Source: Sphingobacterium alkalisoli
GTDB lineage: Bacteria > Bacteroidota > Bacteroidia > Sphingobacteriales > Sphingobacteriaceae
NCBI RefSeq assembly: GCF_005049105.1
Contig: NZ_SUKA01000012.1
Location: 1 to 64,000, forward strand
DNA length: 64,000 bases
Direction: 5' to 3'
Below, piece after piece: positions 9,863 through 18,964 of this stretch (positions are counted from its first letter, which is position 1; each line of letters begins with the position of its first letter). Both the position numbers and the translations under genes were made by a program. A model generated the notes under the pieces. It worked only from the letters and a program-made list of their open reading frames with translations. It made no database searches and was not told where the DNA came from.

Positions 9863-10240
9863 ATGAAAAAGATCATATTTGTCGATAGTAGCCCGATCGG
9901 TCTCTTTACATTCCAGACCTACATACTCGAATTATGCAATTTTAATGTAGGCTTTGGTATTTTTATAGAGATCTTTGACAACCCGCTTATCTTGTTTGAG
10001 AAAGATGCCTCGGATGTCGTACGGCTTTCCATAGATGAAAGTTTAGTCCAATACATTGCCACTAAAAGTATATCCAGCAGAACAGAACGTTTACAGTATT
10101 TCAACCAATTAATGGAATTTGTCAAATCAAGTGAGGAGCTAGCTTCAAAGATGGTGTTTAAGGAAAAGAAGATGGAGTATCTGGCCGATAGCAAATATCT
10201 TGTTCGTATGAAAAACATATATGTAAATGCAGGGGGATAA
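9863..10240 (+). CDS. Hypothetical protein
   Basis: The protein has 125 residues from an ATG at 9863. It is soluble and mixed alpha/beta by eye (MKKIIFVDSSPIGLFTFQTY at the start, a charged C-terminal half). I recognise no motif. It is encoded just before the copper-responsive regulator, 67 bases away on the same strand, so a role connected to that operon is possible but unsupported. Confidence 0.5.
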   Translation: MKKIIFVDSSPIGLFTFQTYILELCNFNVGFGIFIEIFDNPLILFEKDASDVVRLSIDESLVQYIATKSISSRTERLQYFNQLMEFVKSSEELASKMVFKEKKMEYLADSKYLVRMKNIYVNAGG

Positions 10241-10307
10241 AGAAGCGATAATTAATTGTATTTTTGTTTCAAACGTTTAGGTCTACTAAAATAAAGAAAC
10301 CCAACAT

Positions 10308-10871
10308 ATGTCAACGCTATATATAAAAAACATGGTTTGCAATCGCTGTATTATGGTGGTGCAAAATGAAATGGATAAATACGGCTTAAGCGTTAAAAAC
10401 ATAAAACTGGGCGAGGTTACGCTTAAGAAAGAACTTTCTAACGACGAAAAAGAAATAGTAGAAAATGCACTAATCCAATTGGGATTTGAACTTATAGACG
10501 ATAAAAAAAGCCGGATTATTGAGCAAATAAAAAACGTGATTATTGATTTGGTCCATCATCAGGATAGTGAGATCAAGAACAACCTCTCTGATGTACTAAG
10601 CAATAAGCTGCATCACGACTATAGCTATCTTTCCAACCTATTTTCAGAGATCGAAAGTACGACAATCGAAAAGTACTTTATTGCTCAAAAAATAGAACGC
10701 GTAAAAGAATTATTAGTATACAACGAATTGTCCCTGAGTGAAATTGCCTTTCGTCTCAACTATTCCAGCGTAGCCTATTTGAGTAATCAATTCAAGAAAG
10801 TAACAGGGCTTACGCCTAGTCATTTCAAACAAATCAAAGAAGACAAAAGAAAACCCTTGGACAAAGTGTAA
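10308..10871 (+). CDS. AraC-family regulator with HMA-like metal-binding N-terminus
   Basis: The protein has 187 residues. The first ~70 look like a heavy-metal-associated (HMA) ferredoxin-like fold with MVCNRC, putting the metal-binding pair at Cys11 and Cys14. The C-terminal part (about 110-178) is an AraC HTH (LSEIAFRLNYSSVAYLSNQF, then GLTPSHFK). It heads the copper operon 85 bases before copA, so the likely role is a one-component Cu(I) sensor-regulator in which the HMA domain loads directly with metal. The family occurs near Bacteroidota metal-efflux genes; the specific ligand is inferred. Confidence 0.8.
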   Translation: MSTLYIKNMVCNRCIMVVQNEMDKYGLSVKNIKLGEVTLKKELSNDEKEIVENALIQLGFELIDDKKSRIIEQIKNVIIDLVHHQDSEIKNNLSDVLSNKLHHDYSYLSNLFSEIESTTIEKYFIAQKIERVKELLVYNELSLSEIAFRLNYSSVAYLSNQFKKVTGLTPSHFKQIKEDKRKPLDKV

Positions 10872-10923
10872 ATGTTACAAATCAAACCCAAAATTACACA
10901 ATAATCCCCGTTGCTTTAAATGC

Positions 10924-10931
10924 TAATTTTG
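10924..10931 (+). promoter_or_regulatory. Candidate -7 element upstream of copA
   Basis: TAATTTTG matches the Bacteroidota -7 consensus TAnnTTTG and lies 25 bases before the copA start. No correctly spaced -33 TTG is visible. It may give copA its own promoter in addition to read-through from the regulator gene. Confidence 0.35.
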
Positions 10932-10956
10932 TGTTGTAAAATAGAGCATACAACAT

Positions 10957-13371
10957 ATGGCAAAGTCTAATAAACAAACAATTTCTCTCCCTTTAGAAGA
11001 TGTAGAAAGTGAACACTGTGCATTGATCGTAGATAAAGGACTTGCACAGATCGAAGGAATAGCAGATCACAAAGTAGAACTTAATAATCGAAGGGCAATT
11101 ATTACGGTAAGTGGCACCGAAGTGGTATCAGAAGCCATTAAAGCCATCAAAGATCTGGGGTATGGTGTAACCACGATACGACAATCTTTTCCTGTACTGA
11201 ATATGACTTGCGCTTCGTGTGCCGTGAGTGCCGAAACAGGAGTTAAATCTGTGGAAGGCGTTATTGACGCTTCTGTCAACTTTGCTACCGCTACTTTATC
11301 CGTAGAATACCTGCCCGACACGACAAGCCCGTTAGGTCTACAAAAGGCAATGCAGGCTATCGGTTACGATTTACTGATAGAAGATGATACCACGCAACAG
11401 GAGACACTCGAAGCGATCCACGAACAGAAATTCCAGGCCCTAAAGAATAAAACCATTTGGGCGATTATACTATCACTTCCCGTGGTCGTAATAGGTATGT
11501 TTTTTATGGATATGCCTTATGCTAATGAAATTATGTGGGCGTTTAGTACACCAGTTGTGTTATGGCTGGGAAGAAGTTTTTTTGTTAACGCCTGGAAACA
11601 AGCAAAACACCGCTCGGCTAATATGGACACACTAGTCGCACTGAGTACCGGTATCGCCTATATTTTTAGCGTTTTCAATATGCTCTTTTCTGATTTTTGG
11701 CATTCAAAAGGCCTGCACGCCCACGTTTATTTCGAAGCAGCGGCGGTTATCGTTACGTTTATTCTTTTGGGAAAATTATTAGAAGAAAAGGCCAAAGGCA
11801 ATACATCGACGGCCATAAAAAAACTAATGGGACTGCAGCCTAAAACGGTCACTGTAATTCAGGCAGACGACACCGAAGTACAAACAGCTATTGAAGCGGT
11901 AAATGTGGGTGATATCCTGTTGATAAAACCCGGTGAAAAAATTGCGGTAGACGGTCTGGTTACTTTCGGCAACTCATATGTAGATGAAAGCATGTTAAGT
12001 GGCGAACCTGTACCCGTATTAAAAGCCGTAAACGAAAAAGTGTTTGCAGGCACTATCAACCAAAAAGGGAGCCTCCGTTTTAAAGCGGTAAAAGTGGGCA
12101 AAGAAACCATGCTCGCTCAAATCATCAAAATGGTACAAGATGCACAAGGCAGCAAAGCTCCCGTACAGAAGTTAGTCGATAAGATTGCCGGCATCTTCGT
12201 TCCAGTAGTTATCGGAATTGCGATACTCTCTTTTTTATTATGGCTCGTGTTAGGCGGCGATAATGGTATTGTCCAAGGTCTTTTAGCTGCCGTTACCGTA
12301 TTGGTAATCGCTTGTCCGTGTGCTTTAGGTTTAGCTACACCGACTGCAATTATGGTAGGTGTAGGCAAAGGTGCCGAAAATGGCATTTTAATTAAAGATG
12401 CAGAAAGCCTAGAATTAGCAAAAAAGATAGATGCCATCATACTCGATAAAACGGGAACAATTACCGAAGGCAGGCCAGTCGTTACCGGTGTCCAATGGCT
12501 GAATGCACATGATACGGACAAACAAATACTACTCAGTATGGAGAAACAATCCGAGCATCCGTTGGCAGAAGCAGTGGTTAAACATTTGGCGGGTGTACCA
12601 ACTACTGCTTTATCCGCTTTCGAAAGTATCACGGGCAAAGGAGCAAAAGCAGTACATGATATGGAATCCTATTTTGTAGGAAATAAAAAATTATTGATCG
12701 AAAATAACATTACTATTGCCGATCAATTACAACATCAAGCCGATGCATGGGGCAAACAATCCAAAACCGTGATCTGGTTTGCAAATAGTAAAGAAGCCCT
12801 CTCCGTGTTGGCTATTTCAGATAAAATAAAAGAAACATCCGTCGCAGCGATCAAGCAATTGCACGAAATGGGTATCGAACTCTTTATGCTCACCGGCGAC
12901 AATGAAGCAACAGCTCAAGCCATCGCACAAGAAACAGGCATAACCCATTACAAAGCAGAAGTACTGCCACAACATAAAGCCGATTTTGTAAAAGAATTAC
13001 AAAACAACGGAAAAATAGTAGCCATGGTAGGTGATGGCATCAATGACAGTACTGCACTGGCGACTGCAGATGTAAGTATTGCAATGGGTAAAGGAAGCGA
13101 TATCGCAATGGATGTCGCTAAGATGACCATTATTTCATCCGACCTTACCAAGATACCACAAGCAATAAGGCTCTCAAAACAAACCGTCGCGACCATTAAG
13201 CAAAATCTATTCTGGGCATTTATTTACAACCTCATTGGTATTCCTATTGCAGCAGGTCTTCTCTATCCCATAAATGGTTTCTTGCTAAATCCAATGATTG
13301 CGGGAGCAGCAATGGCCTTAAGCAGCGTTAGTGTCGTGACGAATAGTTTAAGATTAAAGTGGAAAAAGTAA
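10957..13371 (+). CDS. copA: Cu(+)-exporting P-type ATPase
   Basis: This 804-residue P1B ATPase pumps Cu(I) from the cytoplasm. It has two N-terminal HMA domains. The second carries the Cys85-Cys88 pair (MTCASC). The first is degenerate, with Ser18 where the first cysteine should be (SEHC), so it should not bind copper normally. The membrane CPC site is Cys453-Pro-Cys455. The phosphorylated aspartate is Asp497 in DKTGT, followed by SEHPLA, TGDN and GDGIND (692-697). The P1B-1 copper type is supported by CPC together with the neighbouring CopZ-like, DUF3347 and multicopper oxidase genes. It is spaced 24 bases from the next gene. Confidence 0.95.
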   Translation: MAKSNKQTISLPLEDVESEHCALIVDKGLAQIEGIADHKVELNNRRAIITVSGTEVVSEAIKAIKDLGYGVTTIRQSFPVLNMTCASCAVSAETGVKSVEGVIDASVNFATATLSVEYLPDTTSPLGLQKAMQAIGYDLLIEDDTTQQETLEAIHEQKFQALKNKTIWAIILSLPVVVIGMFFMDMPYANEIMWAFSTPVVLWLGRSFFVNAWKQAKHRSANMDTLVALSTGIAYIFSVFNMLFSDFWHSKGLHAHVYFEAAAVIVTFILLGKLLEEKAKGNTSTAIKKLMGLQPKTVTVIQADDTEVQTAIEAVNVGDILLIKPGEKIAVDGLVTFGNSYVDESMLSGEPVPVLKAVNEKVFAGTINQKGSLRFKAVKVGKETMLAQIIKMVQDAQGSKAPVQKLVDKIAGIFVPVVIGIAILSFLLWLVLGGDNGIVQGLLAAVTVLVIACPCALGLATPTAIMVGVGKGAENGILIKDAESLELAKKIDAIILDKTGTITEGRPVVTGVQWLNAHDTDKQILLSMEKQSEHPLAEAVVKHLAGVPTTALSAFESITGKGAKAVHDMESYFVGNKKLLIENNITIADQLQHQADAWGKQSKTVIWFANSKEALSVLAISDKIKETSVAAIKQLHEMGIELFMLTGDNEATAQAIAQETGITHYKAEVLPQHKADFVKELQNNGKIVAMVGDGINDSTALATADVSIAMGKGSDIAMDVAKMTIISSDLTKIPQAIRLSKQTVATIKQNLFWAFIYNLIGIPIAAGLLYPINGFLLNPMIAGAAMALSSVSVVTNSLRLKWKK

Positions 13372-13395
13372 ATTAACAATTTAAATATAAATAAA

Positions 13396-13623
13396 ATGGA
13401 AAACAATAATCAAGATTTAAGGTTCAAAACTAATATTAACTGTGGTGGATGTATAGCATCTGTAAAACCACATTTAGATCAGGCAGAAGGAGTCTGTCAC
13501 TGGGAGGTCGACACCACCAACAAAGACAAAATACTCACGGTAAAATCCAAAGGAATCAGCGAACAGGACGTGATCGAAACCGTACAAAAAGCAGGCTTTA
13601 AGATAGAACCTTTAAACGCTTAA
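13396..13623 (+). CDS. copZ: CopZ-like HMA copper chaperone
   Basis: The protein has 75 residues and forms a single HMA domain with metal ligands in NCGGC (Cys16, Cys19), which replaces the more usual MxCxxC. It probably shuttles Cu(I) in the cytoplasm to CopA, whose gene lies 24 bases upstream. Length and position fit a CopZ role; the substrate is inferred from context. Confidence 0.82.
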   Translation: MENNNQDLRFKTNINCGGCIASVKPHLDQAEGVCHWEVDTTNKDKILTVKSKGISEQDVIETVQKAGFKIEPLNA

Positions 13624-13651
13624 AATCGTTAGTCCATAAACAACAGAAAAA

Positions 13652-14104
13652 ATGAAAAAGATATATTTTACACTCGCAGTTATGCTGTTTGGATTTTCAG
13701 CATTTGCACAGAACACCGGCAACCTTTTAAACAATTATATCCAGGTTAAAAACGCGTTGGTAAACAGCGACAGTAAAGCCTCAACCGCGGCGATAAATGC
13801 TTTCTATGAAGTTGTAAAAGGCGGAGACAATTTTGTCCAGAAAGCAGACCTGTTGAAAGCTACTGAGAAATTAAGCAAAGCGGGTAGCCATCTCGAAAAA
13901 CAGCGAACCGCATTCAACGAGGTTTCTACTGTACTATGGAAGTTAGTGAAAAACGCTGACAACATAAATTCACCCGTTTACTATCAATTCTGCCCAATGA
14001 AAAAGGCACACTGGTTGAGCACCGAAAAAGAAATCAAAAATCCTTATTACGGCTCGTCAATGCTTACCTGTGGTAAAGTCGTCGAAACAAGATTTTTAAA
14101 ATAG
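13652..14104 (+). CDS. DUF3347 family periplasmic protein
   Basis: The protein has 150 residues and a signal peptide (VMLFGFSAFAQ). The body is helical. The C-terminal part carries the conserved DUF3347 signature: CPMK at 114-117, WLS, NPYYG and a final MLTCG with Cys140. DUF3347 domains also occur fused to CusB-like efflux adaptors and are typical of Bacteroidota copper and silver clusters. The Cys/Met residues suggest periplasmic copper handling. It is co-transcribed with copA-copZ upstream and the multicopper oxidase 11 bases downstream. Confidence 0.82.
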   Translation: MKKIYFTLAVMLFGFSAFAQNTGNLLNNYIQVKNALVNSDSKASTAAINAFYEVVKGGDNFVQKADLLKATEKLSKAGSHLEKQRTAFNEVSTVLWKLVKNADNINSPVYYQFCPMKKAHWLSTEKEIKNPYYGSSMLTCGKVVETRFLK

Positions 14105-14115
14105 ATCATAAAATT

Positions 14116-16341
14116 ATGTTGCCAAAAAATCTGTTCCTTTTAACGCTGATGGCTATTGCTATTGGTTCATTCAGTGTCGCACAAACGGTAGTGCGCTACG
14201 ACCTCTATGTCAAGGACACACTAGTCAATTATGCGGGTAAAGAAAGAAGAGCCATTGCCGTAAACGGTCAAATTCCAATGCCTACACTTACTTTTACCGA
14301 GGGTGATACGGCCGAAATAGTCGTGCATAATCAACTAGTAGAAAACACTTCATTACATTGGCACGGGGTTTTCCTACCGAATAAAGAAGATGGCGTACCC
14401 CATCTCACACAAGAGCCCATCAAACCAGGAGCGATCTATACCTACCGCTTTCCGATTAGTCAAAATGGCACACACTGGTATCATTCCCATTCCGGCTTGC
14501 AAGAACAAATAGGTATGTACGGCAGTTTTGTGATGAATAAAAGATCTGATGACCAAACATTTCGAAAAGGAATAGATGATCTGCCCACTATCCCCATTAT
14601 ATTAAGCGAATGGACCAATCTCAACCCCGATAACATCCATAGAATGCTGCATAACGCAAACGATTGGGCCGCTATCAAAAAAGGAGCTACACAATCCTAT
14701 GCGGAGGCAATCCGGGAAGGGCATTTTAGAACTAAGTTGACCAACGAATGGAAACGCATGTTGGCGATGGATGTAAGCGACGTATACTACGATAAAATAT
14801 TAATAAACGGTCATCATACTACCGACCTAAAAAAAATCGATGGTAAAACACTAAAAGCAGGAGATAAAGTTAGATTAAGGGTATCTAACGGAGGTGCATC
14901 TTCCTATTTCTGGCTTCGTTACGCAGGAGGCAAAATAACCGTCGTTGCAAATGACGGTAACGATGTAGAACCAGTAGAAGTAGATCGATTGATTATTGCC
15001 GTTTCCGAAACTTACGATATCGTGTTAACTATTCCCGAAGAGGGTATTGCTTATGAATTTTTGGCAACTACAGAAGACCGAACACAATCTGCCAGCTATT
15101 TTGTCGGTGATGGCCTAAAAAAGCCTATTGCTCCGCTTCCACGCCTTGATTATTTCAAAGGGATGAAGATGATGAATGATATGATGAAAATGAATGGCGA
15201 TTTGGACGATATGGGCATGCATATGAGTTTGAACCAAATGGATATGAATGCGGTAATGTATCCCGAAATTACTGGACCGGACAAACAAACCCACGACCAC
15301 GCCGCGCATAATATGCCTATGGAGAGCGCTCCCAAAACCCTAAATTATGCCATGTTGCGATCACCATACAATACGACACTGCCCGAAGATGCTCCGGTGA
15401 AGGAACTCGTCTTTACACTGACCGGGAATATGAATCGTTATGTGTGGAGTATGGATAATAAAATCCTTTCAGAAACCGATAAAATTCCCGTAAAGCAAGG
15501 CGAAGTTTTACGCATCACCCTTTATAATAACTCGATGATGCGCCACCCCATGCATCTACACGGTTTTGATTTTCGAGTGATCAACGGTAAAGGCGAAAAT
15601 GCCCCATTAAAAAATGTATTAGACATTATGCCCATGGAAACCGATACCATCGAGTTTTTAGCTAACGAGGAGGGAGATTGGTTTTTTCATTGTCATATTC
15701 TATACCATATGATGTCGGGCATGAATCGAGTTTTTGCAGTTGGAGATTACAAAAACCCCTTGTTACCTAATAAAGAGAAAGCCTATAAGATGTTACAAAA
15801 AGAAAGTAATATGGTTCACTTTATGGCGCAGAATGATTTTGCTACCAATGGGAACGATGGAGAAGCGATGTTACAGAATGCAAGATGGTCTTTAGGTACA
15901 GAATGGCGTCTGGGCTATAGCGATATGCATGGCTACGAAGTAGAAACCCATTTGGGAAGATATATTGGAAAAATGCAATGGTTTATGCCGTTTATAGGTT
16001 TTGACTGGCGTTACCGCAAAATGGGAATGGATGAACACGAAACAAATTTATTTGGACAAAAAAATGGAAAAGATACGCGCAGCGCCTTCAGTGTCGGATT
16101 TATGTATACCTTACCCATGTTAATTAATTTCCAGGCCGAAGTATATCACGACGGTATTGCACGGTTGTCTCTCATGCGCGAAGACATTCCGGTTTCAAAA
16201 AGACTACGGGCTGGTTTTATGGTCAATAGTGATCGTGAATACATGGGTGGTCTTACCTATATATTAACCAAAAATATAGGTATCCGTACACATTACGATA
16301 GCGATATGGGCTTCGGATTTGGTTTATCGCTAAATTATTAA
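14116..16341 (+). CDS. Multicopper oxidase with C-terminal CopB-like beta-barrel region
   Basis: The protein has 741 residues and a signal peptide ending near SVAQ. Residues 25-560 form a CopA/CueO-type laccase fold. Copper ligands are visible as HWHG (81-84), HWYHSH (120-125), HPMHLH (477-482), and HCHILYH (525-531) with Met536 as the likely type 1 axial ligand. A Met/His-rich insert (about 345-405) resembles CueO-type methionine-rich regions. The last ~180 residues alternate aromatic and polar residues in beta-strand style (WRLGYSDMHGYEVE to FGFGLSLNY), resembling an outer-membrane barrel related to CopB. The enzyme probably oxidises periplasmic Cu(I) while anchored to the outer membrane; anchoring is inference. 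Confidence 0.88.
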   Translation: MLPKNLFLLTLMAIAIGSFSVAQTVVRYDLYVKDTLVNYAGKERRAIAVNGQIPMPTLTFTEGDTAEIVVHNQLVENTSLHWHGVFLPNKEDGVPHLTQEPIKPGAIYTYRFPISQNGTHWYHSHSGLQEQIGMYGSFVMNKRSDDQTFRKGIDDLPTIPIILSEWTNLNPDNIHRMLHNANDWAAIKKGATQSYAEAIREGHFRTKLTNEWKRMLAMDVSDVYYDKILINGHHTTDLKKIDGKTLKAGDKVRLRVSNGGASSYFWLRYAGGKITVVANDGNDVEPVEVDRLIIAVSETYDIVLTIPEEGIAYEFLATTEDRTQSASYFVGDGLKKPIAPLPRLDYFKGMKMMNDMMKMNGDLDDMGMHMSLNQMDMNAVMYPEITGPDKQTHDHAAHNMPMESAPKTLNYAMLRSPYNTTLPEDAPVKELVFTLTGNMNRYVWSMDNKILSETDKIPVKQGEVLRITLYNNSMMRHPMHLHGFDFRVINGKGENAPLKNVLDIMPMETDTIEFLANEEGDWFFHCHILYHMMSGMNRVFAVGDYKNPLLPNKEKAYKMLQKESNMVHFMAQNDFATNGNDGEAMLQNARWSLGTEWRLGYSDMHGYEVETHLGRYIGKMQWFMPFIGFDWRYRKMGMDEHETNLFGQKNGKDTRSAFSVGFMYTLPMLINFQAEVYHDGIARLSLMREDIPVSKRLRAGFMVNSDREYMGGLTYILTKNIGIRTHYDSDMGFGFGLSLNY

Positions 16342-16453
16342 AAAATATTTAAAAACAAATTTAGCATCTAAAAAACTACGTTACAATACATTATACACCG
16401 TGTATAGATGACAATAAGCTAAAATTCATTTTTTTTATTGCTAAAAGAATCCC

Positions 16454-16461
16454 TAGTTTTG
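16454..16461 (+). promoter_or_regulatory. Candidate -7 element of fbp
   Basis: TAGTTTTG fits TAnnTTTG and ends 20 bases before the fbp start codon. A -33 TTG with ideal spacing is not evident, so support is positional. Confidence 0.35.
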
Positions 16462-16481
16462 TCCAGATTATAAAAAGAATT

Positions 16482-17510
16482 ATGGCAATCACAACACTAG
16501 GTCAATTTATCATCGAAAAGCAGGCCGACTTCCCATATGCCAAAGGCGAACTCTCCCGCTTGTTGCGCGATATCGGTATTGCCGCCAAATTGGTAAACCG
16601 CGAAGTTAATAAAGCAGGCCTCGCCGACATCCTCGGACAGCAGGGCGACACCAACATACAGGGAGAGGTACAGCAAAAACTAGATGTATATGCCGACATG
16701 CAGTTTATCAACGCCTTGAAAGTGGGTGGTGAATGTTGTTATGTCGCTTCCGAAGAACACGAAGAAGGTGTTGATCTATCTATGAACACGGTCTCCGAGA
16801 AGGCGAAGTACATCGTTTGTATCGATCCCCTTGACGGATCGTCCAACATCGATTCCAACGTATCTATCGGCACGATTTTTTCGATATATCGGCGTCTGTA
16901 TACCGACCGACCGATCCAGCAAGAAGAGATTTTGCAAGTGGGCCGCAAACAAGTCGCAGCAGGATATATCATCTACGGGTCTTCGACCATGCTGGTCTAT
17001 ACCACCGGCTGTGGGGTCAATGGATTTACATTAGATCCTTCTATCGGTGAATTTTGCCTCTCCCATCCCGAGATGAAGATCGCCCCCACCGGTTCCCTAT
17101 ATTCCATCAATGAAGGCAATTACAGTAAGTTTCCACAAGCCGTAAAGCAATATATAAAATATTGTCAGGAAATCGACCCCGCTACAAACCGGCCATATAC
17201 TTCGCGTTACATCGGTTCCATGGTAGCTGATATCCATCGCAATCTGATCAAGGGAGGTATATTCATCTATCCCGAAACTTCCAATCATCCCAACGGTAAA
17301 CTGCGTCTGATGTATGAGTGCAATCCGATGGCATTTATTGTAGAGCAAGCTGGAGGGAAGGCTAGCACAGGTAACAACGCTATATTGGATATCCAGCCTC
17401 GTTTGTTACACCAACGTGTACCCATTGTTATTGGGAGTAGACAAATGGTAGAGGAGGTAGAACGTTTATATCTTAATTTCCCCGTCCCTTTTTCCGTCTG
17501 TTATGAGTAG
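16482..17510 (+). CDS. fbp: Fructose-1,6-bisphosphatase, class 1
   Basis: The 342-residue enzyme hydrolyses fructose-1,6-bisphosphate to fructose-6-phosphate in gluconeogenesis. The class I metal-binding signature [10 protein letters not shown] begins at Asp115. Further family motifs include [15 protein letters not shown], the [20 protein letters not shown] stretch and EQAGGKAS. Length is normal for the family. It is a single-gene unit, and its 3' end overlaps the antisense 3' end of a small membrane-protein gene by 38 bases. Confidence 0.96.
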   Translation: MAITTLGQFIIEKQADFPYAKGELSRLLRDIGIAAKLVNREVNKAGLADILGQQGDTNIQGEVQQKLDVYADMQFINALKVGGECCYVASEEHEEGVDLSMNTVSEKAKYIVCIDPLDGSSNIDSNVSIGTIFSIYRRLYTDRPIQQEEILQVGRKQVAAGYIIYGSSTMLVYTTGCGVNGFTLDPSIGEFCLSHPEMKIAPTGSLYSINEGNYSKFPQAVKQYIKYCQEIDPATNRPYTSRYIGSMVADIHRNLIKGGIFIYPETSNHPNGKLRLMYECNPMAFIVEQAGGKASTGNNAILDIQPRLLHQRVPIVIGSRQMVEEVERLYLNFPVPFSVCYE

Positions 17511-17673
17511 CGACCATACCAAGGCCGATTATTCCCACCGAAATAAAGATGATAATGCTTCCAATCACCGCAGTTGATGCACTAAAATTCAAATCTACCA
17601 CATACAATCCCAATCCAAACAAAAGTATACCAACGATTAACCTTATCATACGTACGAAAAAATTATCCGCCAA
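17473..17673 (-). CDS. Small two-helix membrane protein
   Basis: The protein has 66 residues with two hydrophobic segments ([15 protein letters not shown] and [20 protein letters not shown]) and a basic tail. It looks like a small inner-membrane protein of unknown function. The 3' end overlaps the end of fbp antisense by 38 bases, which is allowed for convergent genes. It could also be a chance ORF, but two clean helices plus a positive-inside tail favour a real gene. Confidence 0.6.
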   Translation of the reverse strand: MADNFFVRMIRLIVGILLFGLGLYVVDLNFSASTAVIGSIIIFISVGIIGLGMVATHNRRKKGRGN

Positions 17674-17888
17674 ACATACAAAAAAATTTCCTTCCTATTA
17701 ATTTTATTATCATAGAAAATTATATGTTATAACATCAATTACAATTCCGCAAGGTAGCCGATAATTCAACTGCTTTTTACCCATCCATATCGAAGATTGG
17801 AGCATCATAGCTCTTCGCGAAGAAGAAGTCATGTCACGACTTTACATCTTAACGACATTTGCGACATAACCTGTTCACAACTTTCTAT

Positions 17889-17896
17889 TATCTTTG
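17889..17896 (+). promoter_or_regulatory. Candidate -7 element of the LytS/LytTR operon
   Basis: TATCTTTG matches TAnnTTTG and ends 24 bases before the histidine-kinase ATG at 17921. It overlaps an in-frame TTG at 17894, which argues against using that upstream codon as the start. Confidence 0.45.
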
Positions 17897-17920
17897 CAAC
17901 AATTACCGGTCAAAAAAAAG

Positions 17921-18964
17921 ATGAGTTTCAACTGCAATAAAACGAATTACCCCTTAAAAGATTGGATTAAGCGCAGCTTGGTGTTTTCAATCTGCATTGT
18001 ATCGATTCTAGCTATCGATGTCATGTACAAAGATCAATCGGTCTTTTGGTGGAATATTCTCGTCGCTTTTCTTTGTTTTTTTGGCATCATCGTTTTTAAC
18101 CTCGTGCTACATATACAATTTAAGGTTAAGGATCCGATCAAATCACCCGTATATGTGAAAGTATTAAGCTTCCTGTCTACCCTTGGCATCTGTGCGCTTA
18201 CCATCTGCGTAACCTCCCGTTTGGGTGTGATGACCATCGAGGAACGGCGTATTTTAGACAGTTCCACTTTCGGCTTTCTATTGCTTTTGTTTGTACGTGC
18301 CGCCATTCTCAATTTCATCGTTCAACTGTGGTTATACTTTGTAATGAACGATTATTTTCGCAATCAGCTCGAACTCGAACGATCGAAGCTCGATAAGCTC
18401 AATGAACGGGCCATCAACCAAATGTTACGGCAGCAAGTACAGCCACATTTTCTATTCAATGCGTTATCCAGCCTAAAATCCTTAATCAAAAAGGACAGTA
18501 CCATGGCAGAATCCTATTTGCTTCAACTCTCTGATTACCTTCGAGCTAGTTTTACTACATCCGAAGACGGGCTGGCAACTGTGAAACAAGAACTACAGCT
18601 TTGTGAAGATTACCTCAACATGCAGAAGATACGTTTTAATGACGCCATCTCCTATACGATCCATGTTTCTGAATCAGTGCTTCAAGACAACCTTCCGATT
18701 TTTTCACTGCAGCCTCTGGTCGACAACGCCCTTAAGCACAATCAATATACCGTCGAACATCCCCTTCGCATTGAGGTGCTGCACCAGGACGGGTGGATTA
18801 TTGTGCGTAACAATGTCTGTCCACGCAAGACCTCTCATGAGGACAATAACAACTATGGGCTTAATAATCTCAAAGAGCGGTTTAGCTACTATTTGAAAGA
18901 AAGTGTGCTGATACATGACCACGGTACCTCATTCGAGGTACACGTTAAAATCATTAAACTATGA
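17921..18964 (+). CDS. LytS-family membrane sensor histidine kinase
   Basis: The protein has 347 residues from the ATG at 17921. Four transmembrane helices span about residues 15-150. A His_kinase (PF06580) domain follows, with the phospho-acceptor His176 in QPHFLFNALSSLKSLI and an ATPase region (LQPLVDNALKHN, then NNYGLNNLKERF). It lacks a recognisable ligand-binding domain, so sensing is probably by the membrane part. The stop overlaps the response-regulator start by 4 bases, indicating translational coupling and a cognate pair. Confidence 0.9.
   Translation: MSFNCNKTNYPLKDWIKRSLVFSICIVSILAIDVMYKDQSVFWWNILVAFLCFFGIIVFNLVLHIQFKVKDPIKSPVYVKVLSFLSTLGICALTICVTSRLGVMTIEERRILDSSTFGFLLLLFVRAAILNFIVQLWLYFVMNDYFRNQLELERSKLDKLNERAINQMLRQQVQPHFLFNALSSLKSLIKKDSTMAESYLLQLSDYLRASFTTSEDGLATVKQELQLCEDYLNMQKIRFNDAISYTIHVSESVLQDNLPIFSLQPLVDNALKHNQYTVEHPLRIEVLHQDGWIIVRNNVCPRKTSHEDNNNYGLNNLKERFSYYLKESVLIHDHGTSFEVHVKIIKL

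Noticed and set aside
12117-12638. Minus-strand frame antisense to copA
   Set aside because: It is an antisense shadow of a strongly conserved ATPase region.
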